Part shown: positions 50,416 to 57,523 of the stretch, one piece after another | Layout of the letters: every line of letters begins with the position of its first letter | Numbering within the stretch: position 1 is the first letter of the stretch | Assembly: GCA_020635725.1 (NCBI GenBank) | Contig: JACJZF010000006.1 | Coordinates: 150,577 to 214,576 of the forward strand | Origin: Flavobacteriales bacterium | Lineage (GTDB): Bacteria; Bacteroidota; Bacteroidia; Flavobacteriales_F; PHOS-HE28 | Direction: 5' to 3' | DNA: 64,000 nucleotides | Notes under the pieces: generated by a model | Databases searched by the model: none | Seen by the model: the letters and a program-made list of their open reading frames with translations, nothing else | What the model was told of the DNA's origin: nothing | Made by a program: the position numbers and the translations under genes

Positions 50416-50448
50416 AGGCCAGTACGAGACTCTTCGGCGGCTCCGCAA

Positions 50449-50580
50449 CGTGTTGGCATCGTCACTGCCGCGTCGCTGTTCGATGGCCACGATGCCGCCG
50501 TCAACATTCCCGCTTAGGCTGGACTATGCCTTCGGCTCAGCATGCGGCGCACCATCCAGTGCAAGCGCGGGGTGATCTAC
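50449..50580 (+). pseudogene. Remnant of the 5' end of an icmF gene (B12-binding domain)
   Basis: The plus strand codes for RVGIVTAASLFDGHDAAVNI (50449-50508), matching IRVVTAASLFDGHDAAINI at residues 17-35 of the intact IcmF at 52788. After a 33-nt insertion carrying a TAG stop, the match resumes at 50542 with ATGCGGCGCACCATCCAG (MRRTIQ versus MRRIIQ) and a GTGATC that corresponds to the GAEVIH strand. The match to the intact gene is mainly at the protein level with many third-position changes, so this is an old or foreign copy rather than a recent duplication. The surrounding 34 bp show nothing else. It begins 33 bp after the patatin stop. Confidence 0.75.
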
Positions 50581-50582
50581 TC

Positions 50583-50915
50583 CTAACCCAACTTGGCCTC
50601 GGCCAGCTTCCGCAACGGAGTCAGATGATTCCTGATGATCGCCCACACGAGCGTATCGTCCGTGCTGTCATAGGAATGCACTAGTCGATTGCGGAAAGCA
50701 CGGATCCTCTCCGCCTCCTCGAACACGTCGTTCGGGTCGATCTGGATCAGCTTCGACACGGCCTCGCCGATGGTGATGAGTCTTCGCTCCACGGCATCCT
50801 TCACGGTCGGTGACGCGGCGTAATGTTCGAACGAGGCCACGCCCTTCAGATGAAGATCGATCGCGTCGAGGGCGATGAGGATGTCAGACCAGTATTTGCG
50901 CTTGGGATCCGTCAT
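50583..50915 (-). CDS. hepT: HepT-like ribonuclease toxin (DUF86 family)
   Basis: A protein of 110 residues, typical size. A HEPN-fold helical protein with the RNase motif R-x4-H-x-Y visible in IRAFRNRLVHSYDSTDD, and the family start KRKYWSDILIALDAIDLHL plus RRLITIGEAVSKLI. In HepT/MntA modules the HEPN protein is the toxin, which the nucleotidyltransferase partner neutralises by adenylylating the HxY tyrosine. The gene overlaps the mntA-like gene by 32 bp in the same operon. All catalytic residues are intact, so the module looks functional. It lies directly next to the icmF 5' remnant, which ends 3 bp away. Confidence 0.92.
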   Translation of the reverse strand: MTDPKRKYWSDILIALDAIDLHLKGVASFEHYAASPTVKDAVERRLITIGEAVSKLIQIDPNDVFEEAERIRAFRNRLVHSYDSTDDTLVWAIIRNHLTPLRKLAEAKLG

Positions 50916-51213
50916 ATACCAGCACTTTGGTCCGTTCGATCTCTTCGCGCATCACCGGATTCTTCACGGAGCGCAGGGTGAGCAGATCCACCTTGCGGCC
51001 TAAGAAGGCCTCCAGCTTGTCCCAGAGGTCTAGCATCAGTTCTCCGAAGCGAAGCGGGTCCTTGGTCTTCAGGTCCACCACCAGGTCCACGTCGCTGCTG
51101 TCCGAAAAGCCGCCTTGCACCGACGAGCCGAAGGCGTGCAACGAAGCCACCTCGTGCGCTTCGCACAGGCTGCGGAAGCCCTCGCGGTTGTGGGCGATGA
51201 GGTCTTTGAGCAT
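50884..51213 (-). CDS. mntA: MntA-like minimal nucleotidyltransferase antitoxin
   Basis: A protein of 109 residues from ATG 51213. It has the GS-x10-D-x-D nucleotidyltransferase motif GSSVQGGFSDSSDVDLVVDL, then the strand KVDLLTLRSVKNP with the third Asp. It is a polymerase-beta-like minimal nucleotidyltransferase that AMPylates its HepT partner. The frame extends to 51237, but the -7 box TACCTTCG lies at 51220-51227, between that start and ATG 51213, so the shorter product (MLKDLIAHNREGFRSL) is chosen. It is the first gene of the toxin-antitoxin operon. Confidence 0.92.
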   Translation of the reverse strand: MLKDLIAHNREGFRSLCEAHEVASLHAFGSSVQGGFSDSSDVDLVVDLKTKDPLRFGELMLDLWDKLEAFLGRKVDLLTLRSVKNPVMREEIERTKVLVYDGSQAQILV

Positions 51214-51219
51214 GGTTGG

Positions 51220-51227
51220 CGAAGGTA
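51220..51227 (-). promoter_or_regulatory. -7 box TACCTTCG, 6 nt before the mntA start
   Basis: Minus-strand TACCTTCG followed by CCAACC and ATG 51213. It decides the start of the antitoxin gene and suggests leaderless transcription of the toxin-antitoxin operon. Confidence 0.52.
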
Positions 51228-51312
51228 GGGAGGCCATTGGTGCGCCGGATCATCCGGAGCAAGCGCCATGGTGACTCAACCCTGTTCAGGGCCGCGACCG
51301 CAGCGTTGATGA

Positions 51313-51522
51313 CTAGGCGAACGAGGATCGGTCCAAACCGGACTGCCGGATGATGGACATCTAGGTGCCGATGCGGATTTCCTTGTGGTCGGGCACAGGC
51401 ATCGTGATGGTTGAACCTGGCACTTGCCTTTGCATCATGATGTGACTACCCCGCTGACGCACTTGTTCAAACCCGTGCTGTCGCAGTTTGGCGCATACTT
51501 CACGCCCGCTCAGGGTGCGCAT
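51313..51522 (-). pseudogene. hicA: hicA mRNA-interferase toxin gene broken by an in-frame TAG
   Basis: From ATG 51522 the frame reads MRTLSGREVCAKLRQHGFEQ, VRQRGSHIMMQRQ and ITMPVPDHKEIRIGT, then TAG (51361-51363), then MSIIRQSGLDRSSFA and a second TAG at 51313. HicA normally continues EIxIGTLRSIIRQxGL, so the stop falls exactly where the conserved Leu should be. A single TTG-to-TAG change explains it and the frame is otherwise kept. The catalytic His of the GSH motif is present. The 53-residue product lacks the last helix. Upstream, a 20-codon stretch ending AGDPSEVAV with TGATG overlap may be the remains of hicB, too short to be sure. No complete HicB was found, so the pair appears inactivated. 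Confidence 0.82.
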
Positions 51523-51620
51523 CACACCGCCACTTCACTCGGGTCACCAGCACTTGATGCAACATGCGGCGCATCCTGCGGCACTTATGCCAAGGTTATC
51601 CACCAAGGTACATGGCCTCG

Positions 51621-52499
51621 CTATTGCTTGATCCAACGAACAGGCGGTTCGCGATCCACACGGATCGCGTACATGCCATTGGATAAAAGCCCCGTTCTGA
51701 TCAACGCGCTTGGCCCATTCACGCGATTCATCAGCACCTCCCTTCCTGCCGCATCGAACACCCGGATCAGGTGAGGGCCCGGTGGAACGGACAGATTGAA
51801 ATGGTCGGTGCCGGGGTTCGGGAAGAGGCTGAGCGTGCTGCCTGGCAAGCGCTCGTTGATACGAAGCGTGAAGCCGCAATCCGTGACGTTTGCATCGGTG
51901 AAGGTGACTTGGTCATCGGAGTAGCAGCGCAGCCCGGCCCATGGCATATCGGTAACGAACCACGTCCAGCCGTCGAGGAAATTGAAGCTGAAGCCGATGC
52001 GCTCGCGCAATGTGTCTGGCGGCATCAAATTCCATAAGCCGCGCTGCACGATGAGCTGCCGGAGAGAGAGACCTCCGATTAACACGGTCGAAGTGTCCAG
52101 TACGAGCATTTGATGGCCAGGATCGTCCCCGATTCCTGGAGCTGTCCAATACTGACCTGGCGAAGCGCTGAACCACATCAAGGTGTCGAATGCTCCGGGC
52201 CACTCATCCCACATGTACACAATGCCCTCGGCGTAGCGGGTGAGGATGGGGGTCGGATAGGTGGAGGAAGTGTAGTCGGTCGAGCCCCACGGCGCGATCA
52301 CATCTGTCACGCGCAGCTTCTGGGCCACGAAGCCGCCTACCGTAGTGTCCCCCTCGTACACCACACGGGTCACGCCTTGTCCGCCGCCGAAAGTGTGGTC
52401 CGCGTAATTGAAGGTCCATATCGCTCCCGGTGGGCACCAGCTTTGGGCATGGGCATAGAAGCCAAGTAGTACGGCAGGAGCGAGTAGCAATGACTTCAT
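51621..52499 (-). CDS. Small T9SS-sorted protein of the CPPGAxW type (paralog 2)
   Basis: A protein of 292 residues. Signal peptide MKSLLLAPAVLLGFYAHAQ, then SWCPPGAIWTFNYADH at the mature N-terminus. Middle motifs are VVYEGDTTVGGFVAQKLRV, AFDTLMWFSASPGQYW and LRCYSDDQVTFTD; the C-terminus is a type A sorting domain (LFPNPGTDHFNLSV ... PPVRWIKQ). It is a diverged paralog of the protein at 48709-49551, about 2 kb away. A TATCTTCA box ends 6 nt before its ATG. It sits inside the segment bounded by the icmF remnants. No function is recognised. Confidence 0.82.
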   Translation of the reverse strand: MKSLLLAPAVLLGFYAHAQSWCPPGAIWTFNYADHTFGGGQGVTRVVYEGDTTVGGFVAQKLRVTDVIAPWGSTDYTSSTYPTPILTRYAEGIVYMWDEWPGAFDTLMWFSASPGQYWTAPGIGDDPGHQMLVLDTSTVLIGGLSLRQLIVQRGLWNLMPPDTLRERIGFSFNFLDGWTWFVTDMPWAGLRCYSDDQVTFTDANVTDCGFTLRINERLPGSTLSLFPNPGTDHFNLSVPPGPHLIRVFDAAGREVLMNRVNGPSALIRTGLLSNGMYAIRVDREPPVRWIKQ

Positions 52500-52505
52500 A
52501 GTCGT

Positions 52506-52513
52506 TGAAGATA
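52506..52513 (-). promoter_or_regulatory. -7 box TATCTTCA, 6 nt before a start codon
   Basis: Minus-strand TATCTTCA ends 6 nt before ATG 52499 of the small T9SS protein gene. Confidence 0.45.
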
Positions 52514-52668
52514 CAAAGAGACGCTCGCTTGTTCCTGATCGCTGCTTCCACCAGGGATGGTAGCGGCAGCCTGTTGAAGGCGATGCGCGGCCATTGCGCC
52601 GGCAAGGAAGCTACCGAAGGCGGCCTCCAGCGCGGACTGAAATGGCCGCAGAGCCGAAGCAGCTATAG

Positions 52669-52687
52669 CCCCGGCTCAAGTCCGGGG
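52669..52687. repeat. Short inverted repeat in the icmF upstream region
   Basis: CCCCGG and CCGGGG flank a 7-nt spacer. It is in the 288-bp gap between the divergent genes at 52499 and 52788. It may be a degenerate copy of a dispersed palindrome; it does not resemble a terminator because no T tract follows. The rest of the gap shows only the two promoter boxes. Confidence 0.35.
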
Positions 52688-52774
52688 TAAACTCCCAGCC
52701 CGCCCCGGTGGCCAAAGCGCTTCCCTTAACCCCTTGGTCCGCCTTACTTCCTCTCTTCTTCACTTCCTCACTGG

Positions 52775-52782
52775 TATTTTCG
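52775..52782 (+). promoter_or_regulatory. -7 box TATTTTCG, 5 nt before the icmF start
   Basis: Plus-strand TATTTTCG ends 5 nt before ATG 52788. It supports this ATG over the in-frame start at 52734 and suggests a leaderless transcript. Confidence 0.52.
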
Positions 52783-52787
52783 CGCCT

Positions 52788-55700
52788 ATGTCGACCACCT
52801 TCGTCCAAGCCGCCCCCTATACGCCCAAGAACAAGATCCGGGTCGTCACCGCCGCGTCCCTCTTCGACGGCCACGATGCCGCGATCAACATCATGCGGCG
52901 GATCATCCAGAGCACCGGCGCCGAGGTGATCCACCTAGGGCATGACCGCAGCGTGGAGGATGTGGTGAACACCGCGATCCAGGAGGATGCGCACGCCATC
53001 GCCATGACCAGCTACCAGGGCGGGCACAACGAGTACTTCAAGTACATGTTCGACCTGCTGAAGGAAAAGGGCGCCGGTCACATCAAGATCTTCGGTGGAG
53101 GAGGAGGGACCATTCTTCCGGAGGAGATCAAGGAGCTGCACGCGTACGGCATCACGCGGCTCTACCATCCGGATGACGGCCGCGCAATGGGCCTGCAGGG
53201 GATGATCAACGACATGTTGGAGAAGGCCGACTTCGACATGAGCGACAAGGTCAATGGCGAAGCCAAGAAGCTGACGCCGCAGAACTGGCCGGCCATCGCC
53301 AAGCTGATCAGCACCGCCGAGAACCATCCGGAGGTGTTCGGCAAGATCGCCGACGAGATCCACAAGAAGGCTGAGGCGAACAAAGCGCCGATACTGGGCA
53401 TCACGGGCACGGGCGGCGCGGGCAAGAGCAGCATGGTGGACGAGCTGATCCGCCGCTTCATCCTGGACCAGCCCACCAAGACCATCGGCGTCATCAGCGT
53501 GGACCCGAGCAAGCGCAAGACCGGCGGCGCGCTGCTGGGCGACCGCATCCGCATGAACAGCATCCGCGGCGAGCGCGTGTACATGCGCAGCCTCGCCACG
53601 CGCCAGAGCAACCTCGCCCTCAGCAAGCACGTGAAGGAGGCCGTGAGCATACTGAAGGCCGCGGGATTCGACCTGATCATCCTGGAGACCAGTGGCATCG
53701 GCCAGAGCGATACCGAGATCCTGGACCACAGCGACGTGAGCCTCTACATCATGACGCCGGAGTTCGGCGCGGCCACGCAGCTGGAGAAGATCGACATGCT
53801 CGACTTCGCCGATGTGGTGGCCATCAATAAGTTCGACAAGCGCGGCGCCCTCGACGCCCTGCGCGACGTGAAGAAGCAGTACAAACGCAACCACCAGCTC
53901 TGGGACGCCAACGACGATGACCTGCCCGTGGTGGGCACCATCGCCAGCCAGTTCAACGATCCGGGCACTAATTCGCTCTACGCGAAGCTGATGGCCAAGA
54001 TCAAGGAGAAGACCGGCGTCGACTTCAAGAGCACCTTCCACGCGCACGACGAGATGAGCGAGAAGGTGTGGATCATCCCGCCCGCGAAGAGCCGCTACCT
54101 CTCCGAAATTTCCGAGAACAATCGTCGATACGATGAGCGGGTGCGGAAGCAGGCCGGTATTGCGGACCAGCTGTATGGGCTCTACTCCGCTGTCCTGACG
54201 TTCGGAGGACCGAATCTGACCCTCACCCCTAACCCCTCTCCCAAAGAGAGGGGGACAGATCCGCATTCCTCCCCTTCTCCCTCGGAGAAGGGGCCGGGGG
54301 ATGAGGGGCATTTGAGCGCGCTGATCACCAAGTTCGAAGAGCTCCGCAAGGACCTCGACCCCCACCTCTGGTCCATGCTCCAGAACTGGAAGGCCGAGGA
54401 AGAGAAGTACAGCGGCGAATTCTACACCTACCTCGTGCGCGGCAAGGAGATCAAGGTGCCCAACCACACCAAGAGCCTCAGTCACCTGAAGATCCCGAAG
54501 GTCGCGCTGCCGAAGTTCCGCAGCTGGGGCGACAAGGTGCGCTGGGCCATGCAGGAGAACACGCCCGGCTTCTTCCCCTACACCGCGGGTATCTACCCCT
54601 TCAAGCGCCAAGGCGAGGACCCCGCGCGGATGTTCGCTGGCGAGGGCGGTCCCGAGCGCACGAACAAGCGCTTCCACTACGTGAGCCAGGGCATGCCCGC
54701 CAAGCGCCTCAGCACCGCCTTCGATAGCGTGACACTCTACGGACACGATCCCGGTCGCCGTCCGGACATCTACGGCAAGGTTGGCAACAGCGGCGTGAGC
54801 ATCTGCTGCCTCGATGATGCCAAGAAGCTCTACAGCGGCTTCGACCTCACCGCGCCCAACACCAGCGTGAGCATGACCATCAACGGTCCCGCGCCCATGC
54901 TGCTCGGCTTCTTCATGAACGCCGCGATCGACCAGAACTGCGAGAAGTACATCAGGGAGGAGGGGAAGGTTGAGGAAGTTGAGGGGTTGATTCGGAAGTT
55001 GTGGGTTGAGCGCGGAGCGGAACCACCGAAGTATCACGGTTCCATACCGGAGGGAAATGACGGCCTCGGCTTGCTACTGCTCGGCATCACCGGCGATCAA
55101 GTATTGCCCGCCGACGTCTATGCCAAGATCAAGGCCGACACCCTCGCGCAGGTACGTGGTACCGTGCAGGCCGACATCCTCAAGGAGGACCAGGCGCAGA
55201 ACACCTGCATCTTCAGCACCGAGTTCGCGCTACGCCTCATGGGCGATGTGCAGCAGTACTTCATCGACAAGAAGGTCCGCAACTTCTACAGTGTCAGCAT
55301 CAGCGGCTACCACATCGCGGAGGCCGGTGCCAACCCCATCTCGCAGCTCGCGTTCACGCTGGCCAACGGCTTCACCTACGTGGAGTACTACCTGAGCCGG
55401 GGCATGGACATCAACGCCTTCGCGCCCAACCTGAGCTTCTTCTTCAGCAACGGCATGGACCCCGAGTACGCCGTGATGGGCCGCGTGGCGCGCCGCCTCT
55501 GGGCCAAGGCGCTCAAGCACCGCTACGGCGCCGACGAGCGCAGCCAGATGCTCAAGTACCACATCCAGACCAGCGGCCGCAGCCTCCACGCGCAGGAGAT
55601 CGACTTCAACGACATCCGCACCACGCTGCAGGCGCTCTACGCGATCTACGACAACTGCAACTCGTTGCACACGAACGCCTACGACGAAGCGATCACGACA

Positions 55701-56255
55701 CCGACGGAGGAGAGCGTGCGCCGCGCCATGGCCATCCAGCTCATCATCAACAAGGAGCTCGGCCTGGCCAAGAACGAGAACCCGTTGCAAGGTTCATTCA
55801 TCATCGAAGAGCTCACCGACCTGGTGGAAGAGGCCGTGCTTACCGAGTTCGACCGCATCACCGAACGCGGCGGCGTGCTCGGCGCCATGGAGACTATGTA
55901 CCAGCGCAGCCGCATCCAGGAGGAAAGCCTCTACTACGAAACGCTGAAGCACTCCGGCGAATACCCGATCATCGGCGTCAACACCTTCCTCAGCAGCAAG
56001 GGCTCACCCACCATCCTGCCGAAGGAGGTGATCCGCGCCACCGAGGAGGAGAAGGAGGCGCAGATCGCGACGGTGGAGAACCTGCGCGCGGCCTACAGCG
56101 CGGAAGCAGCGAAGGCGATCGAGGACCTGCAACAAGCGGCGATCCGGAACGAGAATATGTTCGAAGTCCTCATGGAAGCGACCAAGTACTGTTCGCTAGG
56201 ACAGCTCACTGCAGCTATGTTTGAAGTAGGCGGCCAGTACCGGCGCAATATGTGA
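52788..56255 (+). CDS. icmF: Fused acyl-CoA mutase IcmF (B12-binding, GTPase and mutase domains)
   Basis: A protein of 1155 residues. In order: a cobalamin-binding domain (SLFDGHDAAINIMRR with D27-x-H29, the lower-ligand motif; MTSYQGGHNEYF; FGGGGGTI), a MeaI-type G domain (Walker A GTGGAGKS at 207-214, VDPSKRKTGGALLGDRIRMN, ETSGIGQSD), and the large mutase TIM-barrel domain ending EVLMEATKYCSLGQ, EVGGQYRRNM. This order is specific to IcmF, which interconverts isobutyryl-CoA and n-butyryl-CoA with adenosylcobalamin; some members act on other branched acyl-CoAs. Residues ~478-507 (TLTPNPSPKERGTD...) are encoded by an inserted palindromic repeat between the G domain and the mutase domain, in frame and probably tolerated as a linker. 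Remnants of another icmF copy lie on both sides. Confidence 0.95.
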   Translation: MSTTFVQAAPYTPKNKIRVVTAASLFDGHDAAINIMRRIIQSTGAEVIHLGHDRSVEDVVNTAIQEDAHAIAMTSYQGGHNEYFKYMFDLLKEKGAGHIKIFGGGGGTILPEEIKELHAYGITRLYHPDDGRAMGLQGMINDMLEKADFDMSDKVNGEAKKLTPQNWPAIAKLISTAENHPEVFGKIADEIHKKAEANKAPILGITGTGGAGKSSMVDELIRRFILDQPTKTIGVISVDPSKRKTGGALLGDRIRMNSIRGERVYMRSLATRQSNLALSKHVKEAVSILKAAGFDLIILETSGIGQSDTEILDHSDVSLYIMTPEFGAATQLEKIDMLDFADVVAINKFDKRGALDALRDVKKQYKRNHQLWDANDDDLPVVGTIASQFNDPGTNSLYAKLMAKIKEKTGVDFKSTFHAHDEMSEKVWIIPPAKSRYLSEISENNRRYDERVRKQAGIADQLYGLYSAVLTFGGPNLTLTPNPSPKERGTDPHSSPSPSEKGPGDEGHLSALITKFEELRKDLDPHLWSMLQNWKAEEEKYSGEFYTYLVRGKEIKVPNHTKSLSHLKIPKVALPKFRSWGDKVRWAMQENTPGFFPYTAGIYPFKRQGEDPARMFAGEGGPERTNKRFHYVSQGMPAKRLSTAFDSVTLYGHDPGRRPDIYGKVGNSGVSICCLDDAKKLYSGFDLTAPNTSVSMTINGPAPMLLGFFMNAAIDQNCEKYIREEGKVEEVEGLIRKLWVERGAEPPKYHGSIPEGNDGLGLLLLGITGDQVLPADVYAKIKADTLAQVRGTVQADILKEDQAQNTCIFSTEFALRLMGDVQQYFIDKKVRNFYSVSISGYHIAEAGANPISQLAFTLANGFTYVEYYLSRGMDINAFAPNLSFFFSNGMDPEYAVMGRVARRLWAKALKHRYGADERSQMLKYHIQTSGRSLHAQEIDFNDIRTTLQALYAIYDNCNSLHTNAYDEAITTPTEESVRRAMAIQLIINKELGLAKNENPLQGSFIIEELTDLVEEAVLTEFDRITERGGVLGAMETMYQRSRIQEESLYYETLKHSGEYPIIGVNTFLSSKGSPTILPKEVIRATEEEKEAQIATVENLRAAYSAEAAKAIEDLQQAAIRNENMFEVLMEATKYCSLGQLTAAMFEVGGQYRRNM
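54220..54308. repeat. Palindromic dispersed-type repeat inserted in frame in icmF
   Basis: An 89-bp element with outer arms CCCTCACCCC and GGGGATGAGGG and two inner hairpins: CCCCTCTC / GAGAGGGG and CCCCTTCTCC / GGAGAAGGGG. It reads through as LTLTPNPSPKERG ... SPSPSEKGPGDEGH without a stop. I know near-identical intergenic repeats from other Bacteroidota genomes; here it lies in a coding sequence, like Rickettsia palindromic elements. Confidence 0.85.
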
Positions 56256-56281
56256 TGAGGAGCATGCTGAGCAAAGCGAAG

Positions 56282-56335
56282 TCCCGCCGTAGCGACCGTG
56301 GCCGAGGTACGAGGCCTACGGACGCTAGAGCGGGA
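56282..56335. repeat. 54-bp palindromic element at the icmF 3' remnant
   Basis: Imperfect inverted repeat: arms TCCCGCCGTAGCG and CGCTAGAGCGGGA (two mismatches), with an inner pair CCGTGGCC / GGCCTACGG. It begins 26 bp after the icmF stop and abuts the duplicated icmF tail at 56336 exactly. Confidence 0.7.
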
Positions 56336-56430
56336 TTCGAGGTGCTGATGGAGGCGACGAAGTATTGCTCACTTGGACAGCTTACAGAGGCGATGTTCGA
56401 AGTGGGGGGCAGTATCGCAGGAATATGTAG
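56336..56430 (+). pseudogene. Remnant of the 3' end of a second icmF gene
   Basis: The last 32 codons of an IcmF, FEVLMEATKYCSLGQLTEAM then FEVGG-QYRRNM and TAG. One base is missing after GTGGGGGG, which shifts the frame so the tail no longer reads QYRRNM without correction. It matches the tail of the intact gene 81 bp upstream, but many third positions differ (for example CTGATGGAGGCG versus CTCATGGAAGCG), so it is a diverged allele and not a recent duplicate. It has Glu where the intact copy has Ala (LTEAM versus LTAAM). No start codon or upstream part is attached. Confidence 0.85.
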
Positions 56431-56751
56431 GGGTTTACTATTGATCCGACTCTGATTTAGCGGACAATCGACATGATTTGTAGATCCTGCCGGAAAATGC
56501 GGGAAAACGATGCGAGGAAATGGACGATTCCGATTCTTAATGTGTGACCGCGATAGGCGTGTCGATTCCAGCCCACGGTACCCCTGTACGATCACCGCGT
56601 TCTTCCGAAGGCCATTTCATGCAGCACCTGAGCGGCCTGTGCACTTCACCTACCGCATTTCGAGCACACCGTGATGATGCGTTCCTTCTGCGACCAGCTA
56701 CGGGAGCGTTCGATCGACCATGTTGGTCTCACCCTCCGGAATGCGCGTTCC
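56431..56751. other. Intergenic stretch without recognised content
   Basis: About 320 bp between the icmF tail remnant and the stop of the helical hypothetical gene. The base composition is less GC-rich than its surroundings near 56440-56550. Short open frames exist on both strands but have no start context, family motif or codon pattern that would support a gene. No hairpin with a T tract was seen. Confidence 0.5.
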
Positions 56752-57489
56752 CTACAGCGCTCCTTTCTCCCCATTGATCCAGCGTTGCATCATCACGCGT
56801 TCGGCAGGGCTCTCCTCGAAGGGGACCGCACCGGCGATGATGTTCAGGACACGGTCCCACAGGTTGGCCTTCTTGGAGGCATCCTCCTTGATCTGGTCCA
56901 TCGCGGCCAGGTAGTCATGCTCGTATTGGTCGGCTTCGGTAAGGGAGAAGCTGCTGGGGATGTGCTGGAGGATAGTGGCGGTAAGCGCTTCGGCCTCGTC
57001 CTTGCCGAGGTCGGCGATCATGCGGGCCTTGAGGTAGGCCGCACTGCACAGACCCTGCACCGCATCGAGGTTGGCGCGCACAACCTTCCACAGGGTGCTC
57101 CAATCGTTGGCATTGGCGCTGTCAGTGGTGGCGAAGGGTAGTTCGCTCATACGACGGAAGACATCCTCGGCCGCATGGAGCCGTGCCTGCATGCCGTTCC
57201 AATCCATGGCCGGGTCGATGGGGTCGCCTTGTGCCAGCACTGCCTTGGCCTGTTCCAGTTGCGCAAAGACGCCCTTCATATGACCGCGCAGGGCTGCCAT
57301 CAGGGTGTTGAACTCGCCTTGGAAGGCGCTGCCACCATACTGTTCGGCCAAGCTTTCGGCCTGCTGTAGCTGCTTGTTCACGCTGCCTTGGATGGTGGCG
57401 ATCAGTTGCCAGTCGGTGCTGATGGCCTCCACCAGGTGGCGCAGCTTGATGGCGGAACGGAGCTTCGGGTTGATGGATGCGGTGTTCAT
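56752..57489 (-). CDS. Hypothetical helical protein downstream of the efflux pump
   Basis: A protein of 245 residues from ATG 57489 (MNTASINPKLRSAIKLRHLV). It looks almost entirely alpha-helical and soluble: STDWQLIATIQGSVNKQLQQ, TLMAALRGHMKGVFAQLEQA, RARLHAA-like repeats and DQIKEDASKKANLWDRVLN. No signal peptide, membrane segment or known motif is visible. It begins 34 bp after the stop of the RND pump gene and is in the same direction, so it may be the last gene of the operon; its link to efflux is not evident. The frame extends to 57609 inside the pump gene, which is not a credible start. Confidence 0.65.
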   Translation of the reverse strand: MNTASINPKLRSAIKLRHLVEAISTDWQLIATIQGSVNKQLQQAESLAEQYGGSAFQGEFNTLMAALRGHMKGVFAQLEQAKAVLAQGDPIDPAMDWNGMQARLHAAEDVFRRMSELPFATTDSANANDWSTLWKVVRANLDAVQGLCSAAYLKARMIADLGKDEAEALTATILQHIPSSFSLTEADQYEHDYLAAMDQIKEDASKKANLWDRVLNIIAGAVPFEESPAERVMMQRWINGEKGAL

Positions 57490-57523
57490 GGGTAGGGGTG
57501 TTTGTTGGTGCTCAGGCACCGGT

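Noticed and set aside
51522..51584. A 20-codon stretch upstream of hicA as hicB
   Set aside because: It ends AGDPSEVAV with a TGATG overlap, which would fit, but it is preceded by a TAA and is too short to identify as HicB.
54220..54308. Possible terminator or CRISPR-like hairpins inside icmF
   Set aside because: There is no T tract, no regular spacer pattern, and the reading frame goes on; it is a dispersed palindromic repeat.
52935..55037. A 700-codon open frame antisense to icmF
   Set aside because: The plus strand has the full IcmF with all motifs; the opposite frame is a compositional shadow.
56544..56777. A 77-codon open frame after the icmF remnant
   Set aside because: It overlaps the end of the helical hypothetical gene, lacks a start context and shows no conserved feature.
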